Positions 19,118-30,097 of a DNA stretch of 64,000 nt are shown piece by piece. Position 1 is the first letter of the stretch, and each line of letters starts with the position of its first letter. Under the pieces are notes generated by a model, which saw only the letters and a list, made by a program, of their open reading frames with translations, had not been told where the DNA came from and ran no database searches. Source of the stretch: JAQBDA01 sp963709875 (GTDB taxonomy: Bacteria; Chloroflexota; Anaerolineae; Anaerolineales; UBA4823); contig CAVPYB010000002.1 of NCBI GenBank assembly GCA_963709875.1, positions 62,001-126,000 on the forward strand, in the 5' to 3' direction. The position numbers were made by a program, and so were the translations under genes.

Positions 19118-22100
19118 CTACCGCAGATTTTGGGTGATCACGCCCTGTGCTTCGAAACCACACGCGTACGCGAGCAGCTCAACCGGGTGCACTGCCGGGA
19201 TACCGGTTGCATGTACAATCTGCCAGCGGCAGGTCTCGCTATCACAGATTACAAACGGCGCTCCTGCATTGCGTACGAAATCGAACAGATCTTCCCCAAC
19301 CGCCATACTGATGTCATATTTTTCATTTTTATACCCGTAAGTACCCGCAATACCGCAGCAGGCTGCATGGCTATCGATGATACGCAGTTCCGGGATCATT
19401 TCAAGCACATCCAGGGCTGGAAGCCCGATGCGGTGGGCACGATACTGGCAGGGGGCATGGTAGGGCAGCGTGTACGGCAATGCTTTGAAATCAACTTTTA
19501 ACAAACCATTGTCGTATAGTTCCAGCAAGAACTCATTGAAATCGTATGTATATTGGGCAACCAGTCTGGAATCCGGATCGTGCATATCCAGCAGCTCGGG
19601 CGCTTCTTCCTTTAGCGTCAGCGTACAGCTTGTGGAAGTGCCCACGATCGGAATGCCCTGCCTGGCGTACTCTACAAGTTTGCCCACATTGGCAGCATGG
19701 TAAGCCCGGGCAGCACCGAACTCCCCGTTCGATAACAGCGGAAGCCCGCAGCAGTTCTGATCTGGCACGATCACTTCGATATCCATTGGCTTCCAGCATG
19801 ACAGACAGCTGCCTGCCCAATACGCGGCTCGTAATACTCGGTCGAGCAGCCGTGGAAGTAAACCACTTTGCGGTCTGAGCGATGCCGGTCCTCACGCCCG
19901 TGGAACCAAGTGGTAAATCGCTGTCCGGAGAATGACGGCAGCGGCGCCTCGCCGGTGGATTCCCAGCACGCCTTCAACTGCCTGCCGTACCACTGCGATT
20001 GGCAAGCAGCGCATTCGCCAGTGGCGCTATCGGCTGTCCGATCTTGCCCGACCAGCTCCAGTCCTGGCGATGAGGTTGTTTCGCAACCGCAGCCTAACCG
20101 GGACCAGGTTCTGGTCGACCATCGCAGCGCGCGCTCGGGCGTTCATCTCCGCGATATTCACCCCGGTCGGGCAGACCATATTGCACACCCGGCACCCGCT
20201 GCAGTAATCCACCGACCGGTCCGGGGTGTTCTGCTTGCTCGATCGGAAGCGCCCACCTTGCGGTGCTTCGTATTTCGGACCGGGGAACAGATCGGTGACG
20301 GCTGATACCGGACAGGCTGTCGTGCAGATGTTGCACTTGATGCACTGGTCGAGCGATAATTCAACCGGATGGAGAGGCAGGCGCAAACTGTGCTCGTCTG
20401 TCATCGCTCTGCACCTCTGCCTGCCGGCCGCGAAACCGCTAACCAACGCAACGCCTTCCACGGATCGCTCCTGGATCGGGTCTGTGTTAGCCAGTGCGGC
20501 TCCAGCTGCATACAGGTTCCTGTATATCCGCTCTCCATTGGATGAGAGCGGCTGCAAGTCCCGGTTCACCTTCACCCCGGCACGGAACACCGGGTGACCG
20601 CCGGAACCAAGGAAGCTGCGTGTAAGTGATCCAGCAGCTTCGGAATACCCGGCCAGCGGTAGATCGAACACACACTCGCTGATCCTGCCATCGTAACCCG
20701 TCTGGACTCCCCCGCCCAGGATACCGCCCGTCGCCAGGATATAGCTGCCTGCCCGGTTGAGTTTAGGTCGTGCAGCCGCGTCGCTCCACACACCCAGCAC
20801 GACATCTCCGTCGCACTCAGCCGAGACCGCTTCCATGCCCTCCAGCACCCGCCCGCCTTGCCTTTCGATCTCCGCCACCAGCAGATTATGCAAGCGCATA
20901 CCCGGTATCGACGGCGGCAGGGTCGGGATCTCGAATACGGCGAGCCCGAGCTTCTCCTCCAGGTCTCTCACAACCTCCACGGTCTGCTTCAGCCCCAAAA
21001 CGGCCGGGAAACCGATCCGGGCCGCGCCGCTCTTCCCAAGGAGCTTCTTCAATTCCCGGACCACCTGCTCCCGAAAATCCGGCTGCTCGAACAGCGCTGC
21101 CAGTGAGCGCGCGGCTGACCAGGTTCGCGCGCATCCAGCCGCTCCAGATCAAGGCCTATCGCTTCGGCCGTTATACCCATTGCCTTCAGATTGTCAGCAG
21201 CCAGCTGCGGGTAAAAATCTAGAATATCCCTCAAACCCGACCAATGCCATACGCGCAGGGTCGCGCAGGTCTCCGGCAAGCATCGTTTCAGGCGCAAGGC
21301 ATGTACTGCGGGCAGTCCCCAATCCGGTTGGCAGCAGCCAGCTGCTCTCCAGGGAACCCCGTAATGGATAGCCCGCGCGCTCGGAGAGAGACTTTAAGCT
21401 CTTCCACCGCCTGAGCCAGCATCCCGACACCCGTGATCGAATATGGGTGTTCAGGATATCGCTCCACCAGCTCAGCCAGGGTTCTCATCGGGGTTTCCGC
21501 CTCTGTCTGAACCATTGCAGGTGAAGGATTCCATACATCAATACAGCCGGCGTGCCAGAACAGCGTCCCCCAACCTTTGCTGATCACGTGCACCCGTGCG
21601 CCACGGGCAGCTGCCTGCCAGGCAGCGGTCAGGCCGGCCAGACCTGCCCCGATAACCAGCACGTCTATCAACGGTTCCGCGAGTGGAGATGCCTTTCCTG
21701 GGTTCACAGTCCCGGCTGATACGTCCTGATCGCCTCGCTGCCTAACCGGAGGCTCCGCCTGGGGTGCAGCGGTGTCTGGCGGATCGTACAGCTCTGCCGC
21801 CAGGCGAGATTGCGCCGGACCCGGCAGCCCTTCGGCGTTCAGCAGGCTGACATAGATCAGCTCGTTCAGGCGTTCCTGGCGCAGCTGCTGGCCCCACAGG
21901 ATGGGAAGCAGCCCTTTCCAGCGCTCCTGCAGGAAATCCCGCAATGCCACGTTCGACTCTTCTACGCCCGGCTTCCGCAGACTATGCAGCAATCCCGTTA
22001 CCCGGTAGGTGCAGAAACCGCCCTGGCATGGACCCATTCCCAGGCGGATATCCCGGCGAACGTCGTCGATGGTATTTGCGCTTCCTTGCAGGATGGCATC

Positions 22101-23369
22101 AGATACATCATCGACAGTAGCCAGCTCGCACTCGCAGAGCAGCTGCCCGTATTCACTCCCTTTTTCGATAGCCGCGAAGCGGCTGCCCATGATATGGTAG
22201 CCATGCTTCTGGTCATCAGCAGGAAGCACCTCCAGGTGTGTCCGGCAGGGACGCTCCACGCCCAGCTTCGAGCACACCAGGTCCGCGGTGACCTCAGCCA
22301 TCTTCCGGTAGGTCGTCCACTTCCCGCTCGTGATTGTCACCAGACCGGAGAGCCCATCGCGCTGCTCATGATCGAGCAGGACAAAAGCCCGCGTGATATC
22401 ACGGGTATCACTGATCTGGGACTCCTGGTACAGCGGGCGGACCCCCGCCCAGGCACGCAGCATCCGCATATCCTTGAAGCCGGGCACCAATTTTTCGCCC
22501 TCTTCCAGCATCAATCGCACTTCCCACGGCTCGATGGCAAAATGGTCTGGGTCGCTGACATGTACGTCCGTAGTGCCGATCACGGTCACGGTGTGGATGG
22601 GCACCAGGATATCCCCATCGGCTGGCATTTTGCAACGGTTGACGACGGTGTTCAAGATGCGATGGTTTGCCGCCAGCATCACCCCCTTACCGGGGACGAT
22701 ATTGAATCGATACGCCAATGCTGCCGGTGATCTGCCCTGCCCAGGCTCCGGAAGCATTGACCACGAAGTCAGCCTGGATGGCTGCTTCCTCGTCCCTGGC
22801 AATGTCCAGGCAGTTGGCGCCTACCACACGGTCACCTGAGCGAAGCAGCTTTAACAATTTTGTGGTAGCGCAGGATGGTCGCTCCATAGGCACGGGCAGA
22901 ATTTGCATTCAAGTCCGCCGCCAGCCATGAATCGGCTGCCGCATCTGGCACACGGTAGCAGTGAGTGATCTTCGGGTGGAGCAGCGGCTCCTCGCGCAGC
23001 ATCTGCCTGACCGGCACATCTTCGACCGGGATGCCTGCAGTGCGGCATCCCTCTACGAACATAGGCGCATACTCGGGGTTGTCCCAGGGAGTGACCACGA
23101 AGAAACCGCCGGTATCCTCGATGCACTGCGGCATGATCCGGCGCAGGATGCGGTTCTCCTCGATACACTCTCTGGCAGCCTGCGGGTCTTTCACGGCATA
23201 ACGCCCGCCGCTGTGCAGCAGCCCGTGATAACGACCGGTCGTCCCGGTTGCGAGATCGCCTCTCTCCACCAGGATTGATTTTGAATCCCCTCATCGCCAG
23301 GTCGCGAGCGACTCCGGTCCCAGTCGCACCACCGCCGATGACCAATATTTCTGTTTGCAGTGTTCTCAT
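19118..23369 (-). pseudogene. glpABC: GlpA-GlpB-GlpC triple fusion (anaerobic glycerol-3-phosphate dehydrogenase), many apparent frameshifts
   Basis: Joined across at least ten single-base shifts, this encodes about 1400 residues in E. coli GlpA, GlpB, GlpC order. GlpA: FAD motif LVIGGGATGTGVARDLAMRG, GGRYAVKDP, and a BFD-like iron-sulfur domain (CECELATVDD, GPCQGGFCTYR). GlpB: second flavin domain (DVLVIGAGLAGLTAAW). GlpC: two 4Fe-4S sites (CIKCNICTTACP, CSGCRVCNMVCP) and two CCG heterodisulfide-type domains (CCGLP, HAACCGIAG). The A-B junction is in frame within 21288-22802 and the B-C junction within 20027-21064. It oxidises glycerol-3-phosphate to DHAP and passes electrons to the membrane. 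An extended -10 lies 30-40 bases upstream. The high indel rate probably reflects poor sequence. Confidence 0.82.
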
Positions 23370-23404
23370 AGGTTGGTCAGCTCTCAGGTCACAGACTGCA
23401 GGCA

Positions 23405-23413
23405 ATTATAGCA
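23405..23413 (-). promoter_or_regulatory. extended -10 promoter of glpABC
   Basis: On the minus strand TGCTATAAT, the same extended -10 form as upstream of the XRE gene. The start point would be about 30 bases before the glpA ATG at 23369. Confidence 0.5.
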
Positions 23414-23439
23414 GTCTGCATCCATATTCCAGTCCCGAA

Positions 23440-23482
23440 AATGAATTCTCCAGGTATGCAGCCTTCCGTCATACCTGGAGAA
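23440..23482 (-). terminator. terminator of the oxidoreductase operon
   Basis: A perfect 13-base stem, TTCTCCAGGTATG (23446-23458) with CATACCTGGAGAA (23470-23482), lies between the gamma subunit stop and the glp promoter. The following minus-strand sequence is T-rich (TTCATTTTC). Confidence 0.7.
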
Positions 23483-23555
23483 CCGGGATAATCAATCTTT
23501 ACTGTGCTGAAAGCCTACACGAAAAACCTGGTGGCACAATCAGAGGATTAGGCGC

Positions 23556-24109
23556 TTACGGCCTGGTTAGCCTCTTCTGCGCGAACTCAGCTCCCTGTTT
23601 GAGCGCCCGGAAATTTACCGGCAGCAAGCGGCGGTGCCGCTCCGGCAGGTGATTCTCGAGCGTTTTCTCGATGACTGGTATGCTGAGCACCGGCAGCTGC
23701 GAGAGCAGCGCACCCAGGGCAACCATATTCGTCAGGCGCTTATCCCCCAACGACTCGGCGATCTCATTCGCAGGAATGTATACCGTCGTGATATCCGTCC
23801 GCTCGGGTGCCCTGTTGATCAGAGATGCATTCGCCACCAGAACCCCACCCGGCTGGATCAGCGGCTCATATTTTTCCATGGAGGGCAGGTTTAGGACGAC
23901 GGCAGCCTTGGGATTGCGCACCAGGGAGATCCAATCTCCTCGTCCGAAATGATCACCGTACAATTGGCCGTTCCACCCCGCATTTCCGGTCCATAAGAAG
24001 GGATCCAGGTCACTTCTTTGCTCTCATCCAGCGCTGCATAAGCCAGCACCTGTCCGGCGAAGAGAACACCCTGACCGCCAAATCCGGCAATCAATATCTC
24101 TGTTTGCAT
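23556..24109 (-). pseudogene. 2-oxoacid:ferredoxin oxidoreductase gamma subunit (one frameshift)
   Basis: Two frames joined near 23940 give about 184 residues. The first part carries AGFGGQGVLFAGQVLAYA and SYGPEMRGGTANCTVIIS, the gamma-subunit (POR_N-linked) signatures; the second continues LVRNPKAAVVLNLPSMEKYEP. Gamma binds between the alpha and beta subunits and helps form the active heterotetramer. Last gene of a delta-alpha-beta-gamma operon. Confidence 0.85.
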
Positions 24110-24121
24110 TCTGGCTTCTCC

Positions 24122-24899
24122 TTAGATGCGCAGCTCGCTGACAGCCGGCGAAACCTTGTAATCATTCAGCGGGTAAACCGGTATCATATGTTCCTCGATC
24201 CAGCTCAAAGCATCCAATGGTGAGAGTCCCCAGTTGGTTGGACAGGAGGAGAGCAGCTCGACCATTGAAAAACCGAGACCGCGCTGCTTGGGTCTCGAAC
24301 GCCAGGCGGATGGCTTTCTTTGCCATACGGATGTGCTTCGGGTCGTGCAGGCTGCGCCGCACAACATACCCGGCGCCGTCCAGGGTGGAAAGCATCTCAG
24401 ACATACGGATTGGGAAGCCCATCTGTTCGATATCGCGCCCGCCAGGGGATGATGTGGTTTTCTGCCCGGGCAGTGTAGTAGGCGCCATTTGACCGCCGGT
24501 CATTCCGTAGATGGCGTTGTTGATGAAGATCACAGTGATCGATTCGCCGCGTGCCGCGGCGTGGACAATCTCAGCCATGCCGATAGATGCCAGGTCGCCG
24601 TCCCCCTGATAGGTAAACACGATCCGGTCGGGAAGCACGCGTTTGATGCCGGTCGCCATCGCTGGCGCTCTGCCATGTGCAGCTTCGACAAAATCACAAT
24701 CGAAGTAGTTGTAAGCAAAGACCGAGCAGCCGACCGGGGCGACTCCCACCGTCAGCTCACGCAGGTTCATCTCATCCAGCACTTCCGCGATCAGACGGTG
24801 AGCCACACCATGCGTGCAGCCCGGGCAGTAATGCGAGGGTACATCTGTCAGCGACTCGGGTCGCTGGTAAACCAGTTGTGTCGGGGCGGTTGCCACCAT
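24122..24899 (-). pseudogene. 2-oxoacid:ferredoxin oxidoreductase beta subunit, thiamine diphosphate binding (one frameshift)
   Basis: About 259 residues once the shift near 24285 is corrected. It shows HYCPGCTHGVAHR near residue 22, the thiamine diphosphate motif GDGDLASIGMAEIVHAA near 95 and NNAIYGMTGGQMAPTT near 130. The real C-terminus continues in a second frame (QRGLGFSMVELLSSCPTNWG, ending ELRI). This subunit holds ThDP and, with the alpha subunit, decarboxylates the 2-oxoacid. It follows the alpha gene directly. Confidence 0.88.
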
Positions 24900-24900
24900 A

Positions 24901-26061
24901 TTAAATCTCTCCCTGACTAACCTTGAAACCGTTGCCGCTGTGATCGTGTTCGATCACGTGCGCAAACCGTTCCAGCCATCTTTTTCTTGGGTCTCCAGCC
25001 AGTGGCAGGGGTCCCTTGACCATGCGCAGTATCTCAGCCTGTACTTCATCCGGAAACGGCATGATCCCGCCCATCCGCCCGTAGAACTCGACCGGGATGC
25101 GACCTTTGACCGCTCGCAGCACATCATCCAGCATTTGGCCGGCGTTCATTTCCACCACCAGCATCGCACTCACCCGTCCAGCCAGATGCTTCGATCTGCT
25201 GAAACGGAAATGGGCTCAGGCTGACCGGACGGAACAGCCCAACCGTGATGCCCTCGCTGCGCAGCGCCCGCACCGCGGATAGCGCCACCCTCCCGGCAGT
25301 TCCAAAGCCGACAACGGCGATTTCAGCATCCTCGAGGTGGTATTCGTTATAACGCACTTCTTTGCTCTCGATCTCGGACCATTGGCGCATCAGGCGATAA
25401 TTCATCACCTCTTCGTCTACAGGATCGATATAGATCGAGCTCAATATCCGTCGTTCTCGGTCGACGGCGCCGCGTACAGCCCAATCCGGGTATTCTTTGC
25501 GCGTCGCTCTCATTGGCGGCAGCTCAGCCGGCTCCATCATCTGCCCGATGCTGCCATCTGCCATGACGATAACGATCGTGCGGTATTCATCTGCCAGATC
25601 GAACGCAAGTACAGTCAAATCGATCGCTTCCTGCACGCTGGATGGTGCCAGGACGATCGGGTGGTAATCGCCGTGCCCGCCACCATGCACGATCTGGTTG
25701 TAATCGCCTTGCGAGGGGCAATATTGCCCAGGCCCGGACCACCGCGCACGACATCGATCAGGACCACTGGCACTTCCGTGCCGGCAATATAGGATAGACC
25801 CTCCATCATTAAACTCACACCGGGACTGGATGAAGAACTCATCACCCGGGTCCCGGTGCACGCAGCGCCGTATACCATATTAATCGCTGCAACTTCACTC
25901 TCAGCCTGCAGGAATGTACGTCCAAGCTCCGGCAGGCGTTTCGATAAATATTCCAGAATTTCTGTCTGAGGGGTGATCGGATAACCAAAATAGGCTTCCA
26001 ATCCGGCCCGGACAGCAGCCTCCGCCATGGCATCATTGCCTTTTAATAACTCACGCGCCAT
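24901..26061 (-). pseudogene. vorB: 2-oxoacid:ferredoxin oxidoreductase alpha subunit, VorB-like (two frameshifts)
   Basis: Three segments joined near 25718 and 25185 give about 386 residues. The first has MARELLKGNDAMAEAAVRAG and YFGYPITPQTEI, the pattern of proteins named 3-methyl-2-oxobutanoate dehydrogenase subunit VorB. The second has GGGHGDYHPIVLAPSSVQE, and the last ends with the normal C-terminal domain. The first shift is one lost C in a CCC run. The start at 26061 has an AGGAGGT site. Oxidation of branched-chain 2-oxoacids (from Val, Leu, Ile) to acyl-CoA with ferredoxin is the likely role; 2-oxoglutarate is an alternative substrate. Confidence 0.86.
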
Positions 26062-26317
26062 TCCTGACCTCCTGAACCGCCGCGCGAGCGGCACGCACCG
26101 GGGTCTCACGGAATACTGTAAGGGCAGCTTCTGGGCAGACGATCGCGCAGATTGCACAGCCTGTACATCCCTCCTCCACCAGATGCACCGGATGGTAGCC
26201 CTTCGGTGTCAGCTGGAGCAAATCGAGAGCGAGGACTTCTTGTGGACAGGCATTCACACACAGATCGCACCCTTTACAGTACAGAGGATCAACTTCGATC
26301 CATCCCTTGACGGGCAT
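26051..26317 (-). CDS. ferredoxin-like delta subunit of the 2-oxoacid oxidoreductase
   Basis: 88 residues with two 4Fe-4S motifs, CKGCDLCVNACP near residue 14 and CTGCAICAIVCP near 50. It carries electrons from the alpha/beta core to ferredoxin. First gene of the delta-alpha-beta-gamma operon; its stop overlaps the alpha gene start by about 11 bases. GGAGCC precedes the ATG. Confidence 0.92.
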   Translation of the reverse strand: MPVKGWIEVDPLYCKGCDLCVNACPQEVLALDLLQLTPKGYHPVHLVEEGCTGCAICAIVCPEAALTVFRETPVRAARAAVQEVRNGA

Positions 26318-26424
26318 AAATTGGCTCCTTTTCCGATTAGTTAGGTAAATTTAGATAGATATCCTGATCCTATTATCATCAATTCAGATATTTTTCGATA
26401 GTGCCAACTGTCATAATTCTACTT

Positions 26425-27850
26425 CTACAAAAGTCCTGTCTGACTGGCAGATAGCCACACTCCGCTCCATGGAGGCAAACTCAACCTGATACCACCCTCC
26501 GAGACGGTGTATTTTTCGCTGCCAAGCAGATTGACAACCATTTGGCCATCTCCCCAGCCCAGGCGATCGGTTGGCAAGTGCAGCTCCACATTTTTTGGAC
26601 TGGCATTCATGGCGAATAGGACGCATTCATCCCCGATACAGCGCGGCAAAGGCATAACAGCGCCGGCGGTCATCCGCCAGTATATCCAAGTAATCGCCGC
26701 GCCGCAGGCAGGAATATCGCCTGCGCAAGGCAACCAGCTGTTTGACAAACCCGTGCAGCTCAGTGTTCCAGCTTCTATGCTCCCATGGAAACGCCCCCCT
26801 GCACTCCGGGTCCTTGCCTCCCTGCATGCCGATCTCATCCCCGTAATAGATTGCCGGCGCGCCAGGAAAGGCGAATTGGAACATGAAAGCCAGCTTCACC
26901 TTCTCGGAATATCCTTCCAGTTTTGTCATCAGGCGCTGTGTATCATGCGAACCCAATGGGACATACATGGCATAAAAATTATCCCGCGGGTAGTGCTTAA
27001 CCAGAGCCGCCAGCTCATCGGAGCAGGCAGTCGTTTTGGATTCCCCCTCAGCATCGGTTAAGATGTTGAGCAGGCAATCTCGGATAGGGTAATTCATCAG
27101 ACCGTCAAAGTGCTGGTCGCCCACCCAACGCTTGTCTGCCGTCCAAATCTCACCCACCAGGTATGCATCCTGGTTAACCGACTTGACCGCCGAGCGGAAC
27201 TCGTCCCAAAATGAATCGTCATCGATCTCATTGGGTACATCCAGGCGCCAGCCATCAGCACCCCGCTCGATCCAGTAGCGGGCAACCCCGATCAAGTATT
27301 TGCGCACCTCTGGCTCGCTGGTGTTGAACTTGGGCAGGCTCTTATAACCCCACCACGCCAGATAATCCTTCGCTTCTCCGGGGGTATAAGCATCCAGAGG
27401 GAAGCGCAGCGGGTGGAACCAGTTCCGGTATGGAGAGTCTTCTCTGTTTTCCAGCAGGTCTACAAACGGGTAGAAGCCCCTGCCGCAGTGATTGAACACC
27501 CCATCCAGGATTACGCGGATGCCATTGCTGTGCGCAGCCTCCAGAAGCGCTTGGAAGTCCTTCTGATCGCCGAGCTTCGGGTCGATGCGGAAATAATCGA
27601 ATGTATTGTAGCGGTGGTTCGAAGATGCCTGGAAGATCGGATTCAGATAAATTGCCGTTATCCCCAGGTCCAGCAGGTAATCGAATTTCTGGATGATGCC
27701 GCGCAGGTCTCCACCCTGAAAACCCGTGCCGGTCGGTTTAGCTCCCCACGGCTGGACGTTCGGCGGGTCATTCGAGCGGTCCCCATTCGCAAACCGGTCC
27801 GGAAAGATCTGGTAAAAGACTGCATCTTGTACCCAATATGGAACTGTCAT
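26425..27850 (-). pseudogene. cytoplasmic GH13 alpha-amylase / maltodextrin hydrolase (one frameshift)
   Basis: About 474 residues once an extra C near 26640 is removed. It has no signal peptide and begins MTVPYWVQDAVFYQIFPDRF, as in neopullulanases and cyclomaltodextrinases. GH13 regions are present: DGVFNHCG, GWRLDVPNEI (nucleophile Asp), LVGEIW (acid/base Glu) and LGSHDTQR (third Asp). The C-terminal beta domain continues in the second frame and ends SQTGLL. It should cut imported maltodextrins in the cytoplasm. Last gene of the maltodextrin locus; GGAGGG site before the ATG. Confidence 0.88.
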
Positions 27851-27866
27851 ATCCCTCCCCGCACAA

Positions 27867-29246
27867 TTATGGATTTTGAGCTGCCGGGTCCTGCTCGCCG
27901 GGACTCGCTGCCTGAAGTGCCTCCTGGATCGATTCTTCTGCAGTCTGCAGCGCATCCTCCGCCGTGACTCCATCGAAAAAGACCGACTGCAGGGCGATGT
28001 CCAGCGGGCCGGGATAATACGCCATCTCAGGCAGGACCGGATACGTGACCCCGTCCTCCAAGGCGATCATCGCCTGCTTGAGCAGCTCATCATCGATGGA
28101 TACCTGGCTGCCTGGAGCGAAAGCGGCAGAGGCACTCAATGCCGGGATCGCACCACCCGCTGCCAATGCCGCCTGGGATTCGGGAGAGAGCAGCGTGTTT
28201 ACAAATTCTAAAGCCGCCCGGTTTGCCGGGTCCAGGGCTGCCGGGGCGAGATAGACAGCCTCGGCTTCGACGTAACCGGACAGGCTGCCATCCTCGGTGA
28301 TCGGCCATGGATCGATAGAAAGGCTGCGCTCACCGATTGCCTCAACCAGCCGGTTCCGCTGACCAGTGCTTTCGATGATATAGCCGGTCTTGTTTTCGAT
28401 GAAATGCTGCAGATCATTATCTCCGAAGTATTCGGTCGGACCGGCAAGGGCAAATTTCCGCAGCAGGTCAACCCAGCGCAAGCCAAATTCATCATTGAAC
28501 GCCGGATTACCTGCAGAATCCATCAGCGCACCACCCAAGCCATCGAGATGACCGCCGGAGAAGTAGAAGCTGCGTTCCAGATACGCGCCCACGGCGTCGC
28601 TGCTGGTTGCCCGGCGCGCCATGCTGACCAGATCGTCGAAAGTAGCTGCCTTATCGGGAATGATATTGCTGTTGCGATACAGCACAACCCCTTCAATCGA
28701 TACGGGCAAGCCGATTAGGGCATCCCTGTACAGGGAAGCACCGACTGCTGGAGAGTTCAAGGATTCGACCAGCTCGACGGATATATGCGCGCTGATATCC
28801 GCGATCCAGCCCTGGTCGAAAAGGTCGGGACCCCAACTGGAGGGAGCGATCACCACCAGCGGGGCGCCCCCATCGGAGCTGGCGATCTCGAAGCTTGTTT
28901 TTAGGTCGAGCAGCGGAACATACTGCACGTCGAACACGACATCGGGATACTGCGCCTGGAATGCAGCGATCGTCTTGAGCAATCCGGGCAGTTTGGCTTC
29001 ATCCCAGGCGTGCCAGATGCTCACCGTGCCGCTCAAGATTGACTCTGTAGGAGCGGGGATGCTGACACCAGGCGCGATTGAAGTGGGGGCATCGGTGGCT
29101 TCCGCTGTTACGGGGGGAGAGGGCAAGACGCTGCATGCACTCAGCAGCAACCAGAGCGATAGACAATAAAATGGGACCAGAAATCGTCGCTGGCAAGCAG
29201 TTTGTTTTGATCGTCCTGGAGTGGTCACAAGAGATAGCCCCAACAC
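27867..29246 (-). CDS. sugar ABC transporter substrate-binding lipoprotein
   Basis: 459 residues. A signal peptide ends in the lipobox LLSAC, followed by a Thr/Pro linker and a family 1 (MalE-like) binding domain starting SGTVSIWHAWDEAKLP. It resembles the modules of the tandem protein upstream (WYRNS-type and GYVEAEAVYLAP segments) but is much more divergent. Cotranscribed after its permease genes (4-base gap) and followed by the cytoplasmic amylase. Ligand probably a maltooligosaccharide (inference). Confidence 0.88.
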   Translation of the reverse strand: MLGLSLVTTPGRSKQTACQRRFLVPFYCLSLWLLLSACSVLPSPPVTAEATDAPTSIAPGVSIPAPTESILSGTVSIWHAWDEAKLPGLLKTIAAFQAQYPDVVFDVQYVPLLDLKTSFEIASSDGGAPLVVIAPSSWGPDLFDQGWIADISAHISVELVESLNSPAVGASLYRDALIGLPVSIEGVVLYRNSNIIPDKAATFDDLVSMARRATSSDAVGAYLERSFYFSGGHLDGLGGALMDSAGNPAFNDEFGLRWVDLLRKFALAGPTEYFGDNDLQHFIENKTGYIIESTGQRNRLVEAIGERSLSIDPWPITEDGSLSGYVEAEAVYLAPAALDPANRAALEFVNTLLSPESQAALAAGGAIPALSASAAFAPGSQVSIDDELLKQAMIALEDGVTYPVLPEMAYYPGPLDIALQSVFFDGVTAEDALQTAEESIQEALQAASPGEQDPAAQNP

Positions 29247-29250
29247 CTGG

Positions 29251-30097
29251 TTATATGTCGCCTGTCCCGGTCAGTAATCCACGCATCAAATAACGATATA
29301 GAAACATAAAGATCACCACCACTGGGATGCTCATCAGCAGTGCCAGCGCAGACAGGTTGCTCCATTCCGCGCCGGAACGCTGCATCATCCCGGATACTGC
29401 CATCGCCATTGTAACATTTTCACTACTCTCGACAAACAACCAGCCGATTGCGAACTCCGTGTATCCTAATAAAAATGCCAACAGCGCGGCCACTGCAATC
29501 GAAGGCAGCGCCAGGGGAAGCGTGATGCGCAGGAAGGTTGTCCAATTACTGGCGCCGTCCAGATAAGCCGATTCTTCTACCTCCATAGGCACAGCCTGAA
29601 ATGCAACCCGCATATTCCAGATACAGAACGGCATCGAAAATGCCGTATAGACGATCATCAAACCCAGCATAGAGGTGCGCAATCCCAGGTCGGATAGCAA
29701 GATATACAGCGGGGTCATCAATGCAACCGGCGGCAGCAATGCCCCCAGGAAAAGCACAAACAACCCCACCTGCCTGCCCGGGAACCGGAAGCGAGCGAAA
29801 GCATAAGCCATACTGGCCCCGAACACGACAGAGAGCAGCGCAGCTCCCCCGGCGATAACCAGGCTGTTCCTTACCAAACCCGGGACAGACAGAGTTCTGG
29901 GAGGGGTTCGACCAGACATGCTGAAAGACCGACAGGGTAAATTCCTGCGGCCAGAGACGGAACTCAGTTGGAGCGCCTTTGATACTGCCATCCATTGCAA
30001 TGCGCGCCATGCCCCAGATGGGCAGCAGTGCAAACAGGCCGATAGCTGCCAAGCCCAATTGGTATAACAGCTGCTGCCACCATAAAAGCTTACGCAT
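29251..30097 (-). pseudogene. MalG-like sugar ABC permease (one frameshift)
   Basis: About 282 residues after a single-base shift near 29881, in a GGG/TTT context. Six membrane segments and the EAA loop (VEESAYLDGASNWTTFLRITLPLALPS) identify a MalG-type permease. The start at 30097 overlaps the stop of the fused permease by eight bases, showing tight coupling. Pairs with that protein and with the binding protein at 27867. Confidence 0.85.

Noticed and set aside
21810..22730. 306-residue plus-strand frame over glpA
   Set aside because: Shadow of the conserved FAD and iron-sulfur regions of GlpA on the other strand.
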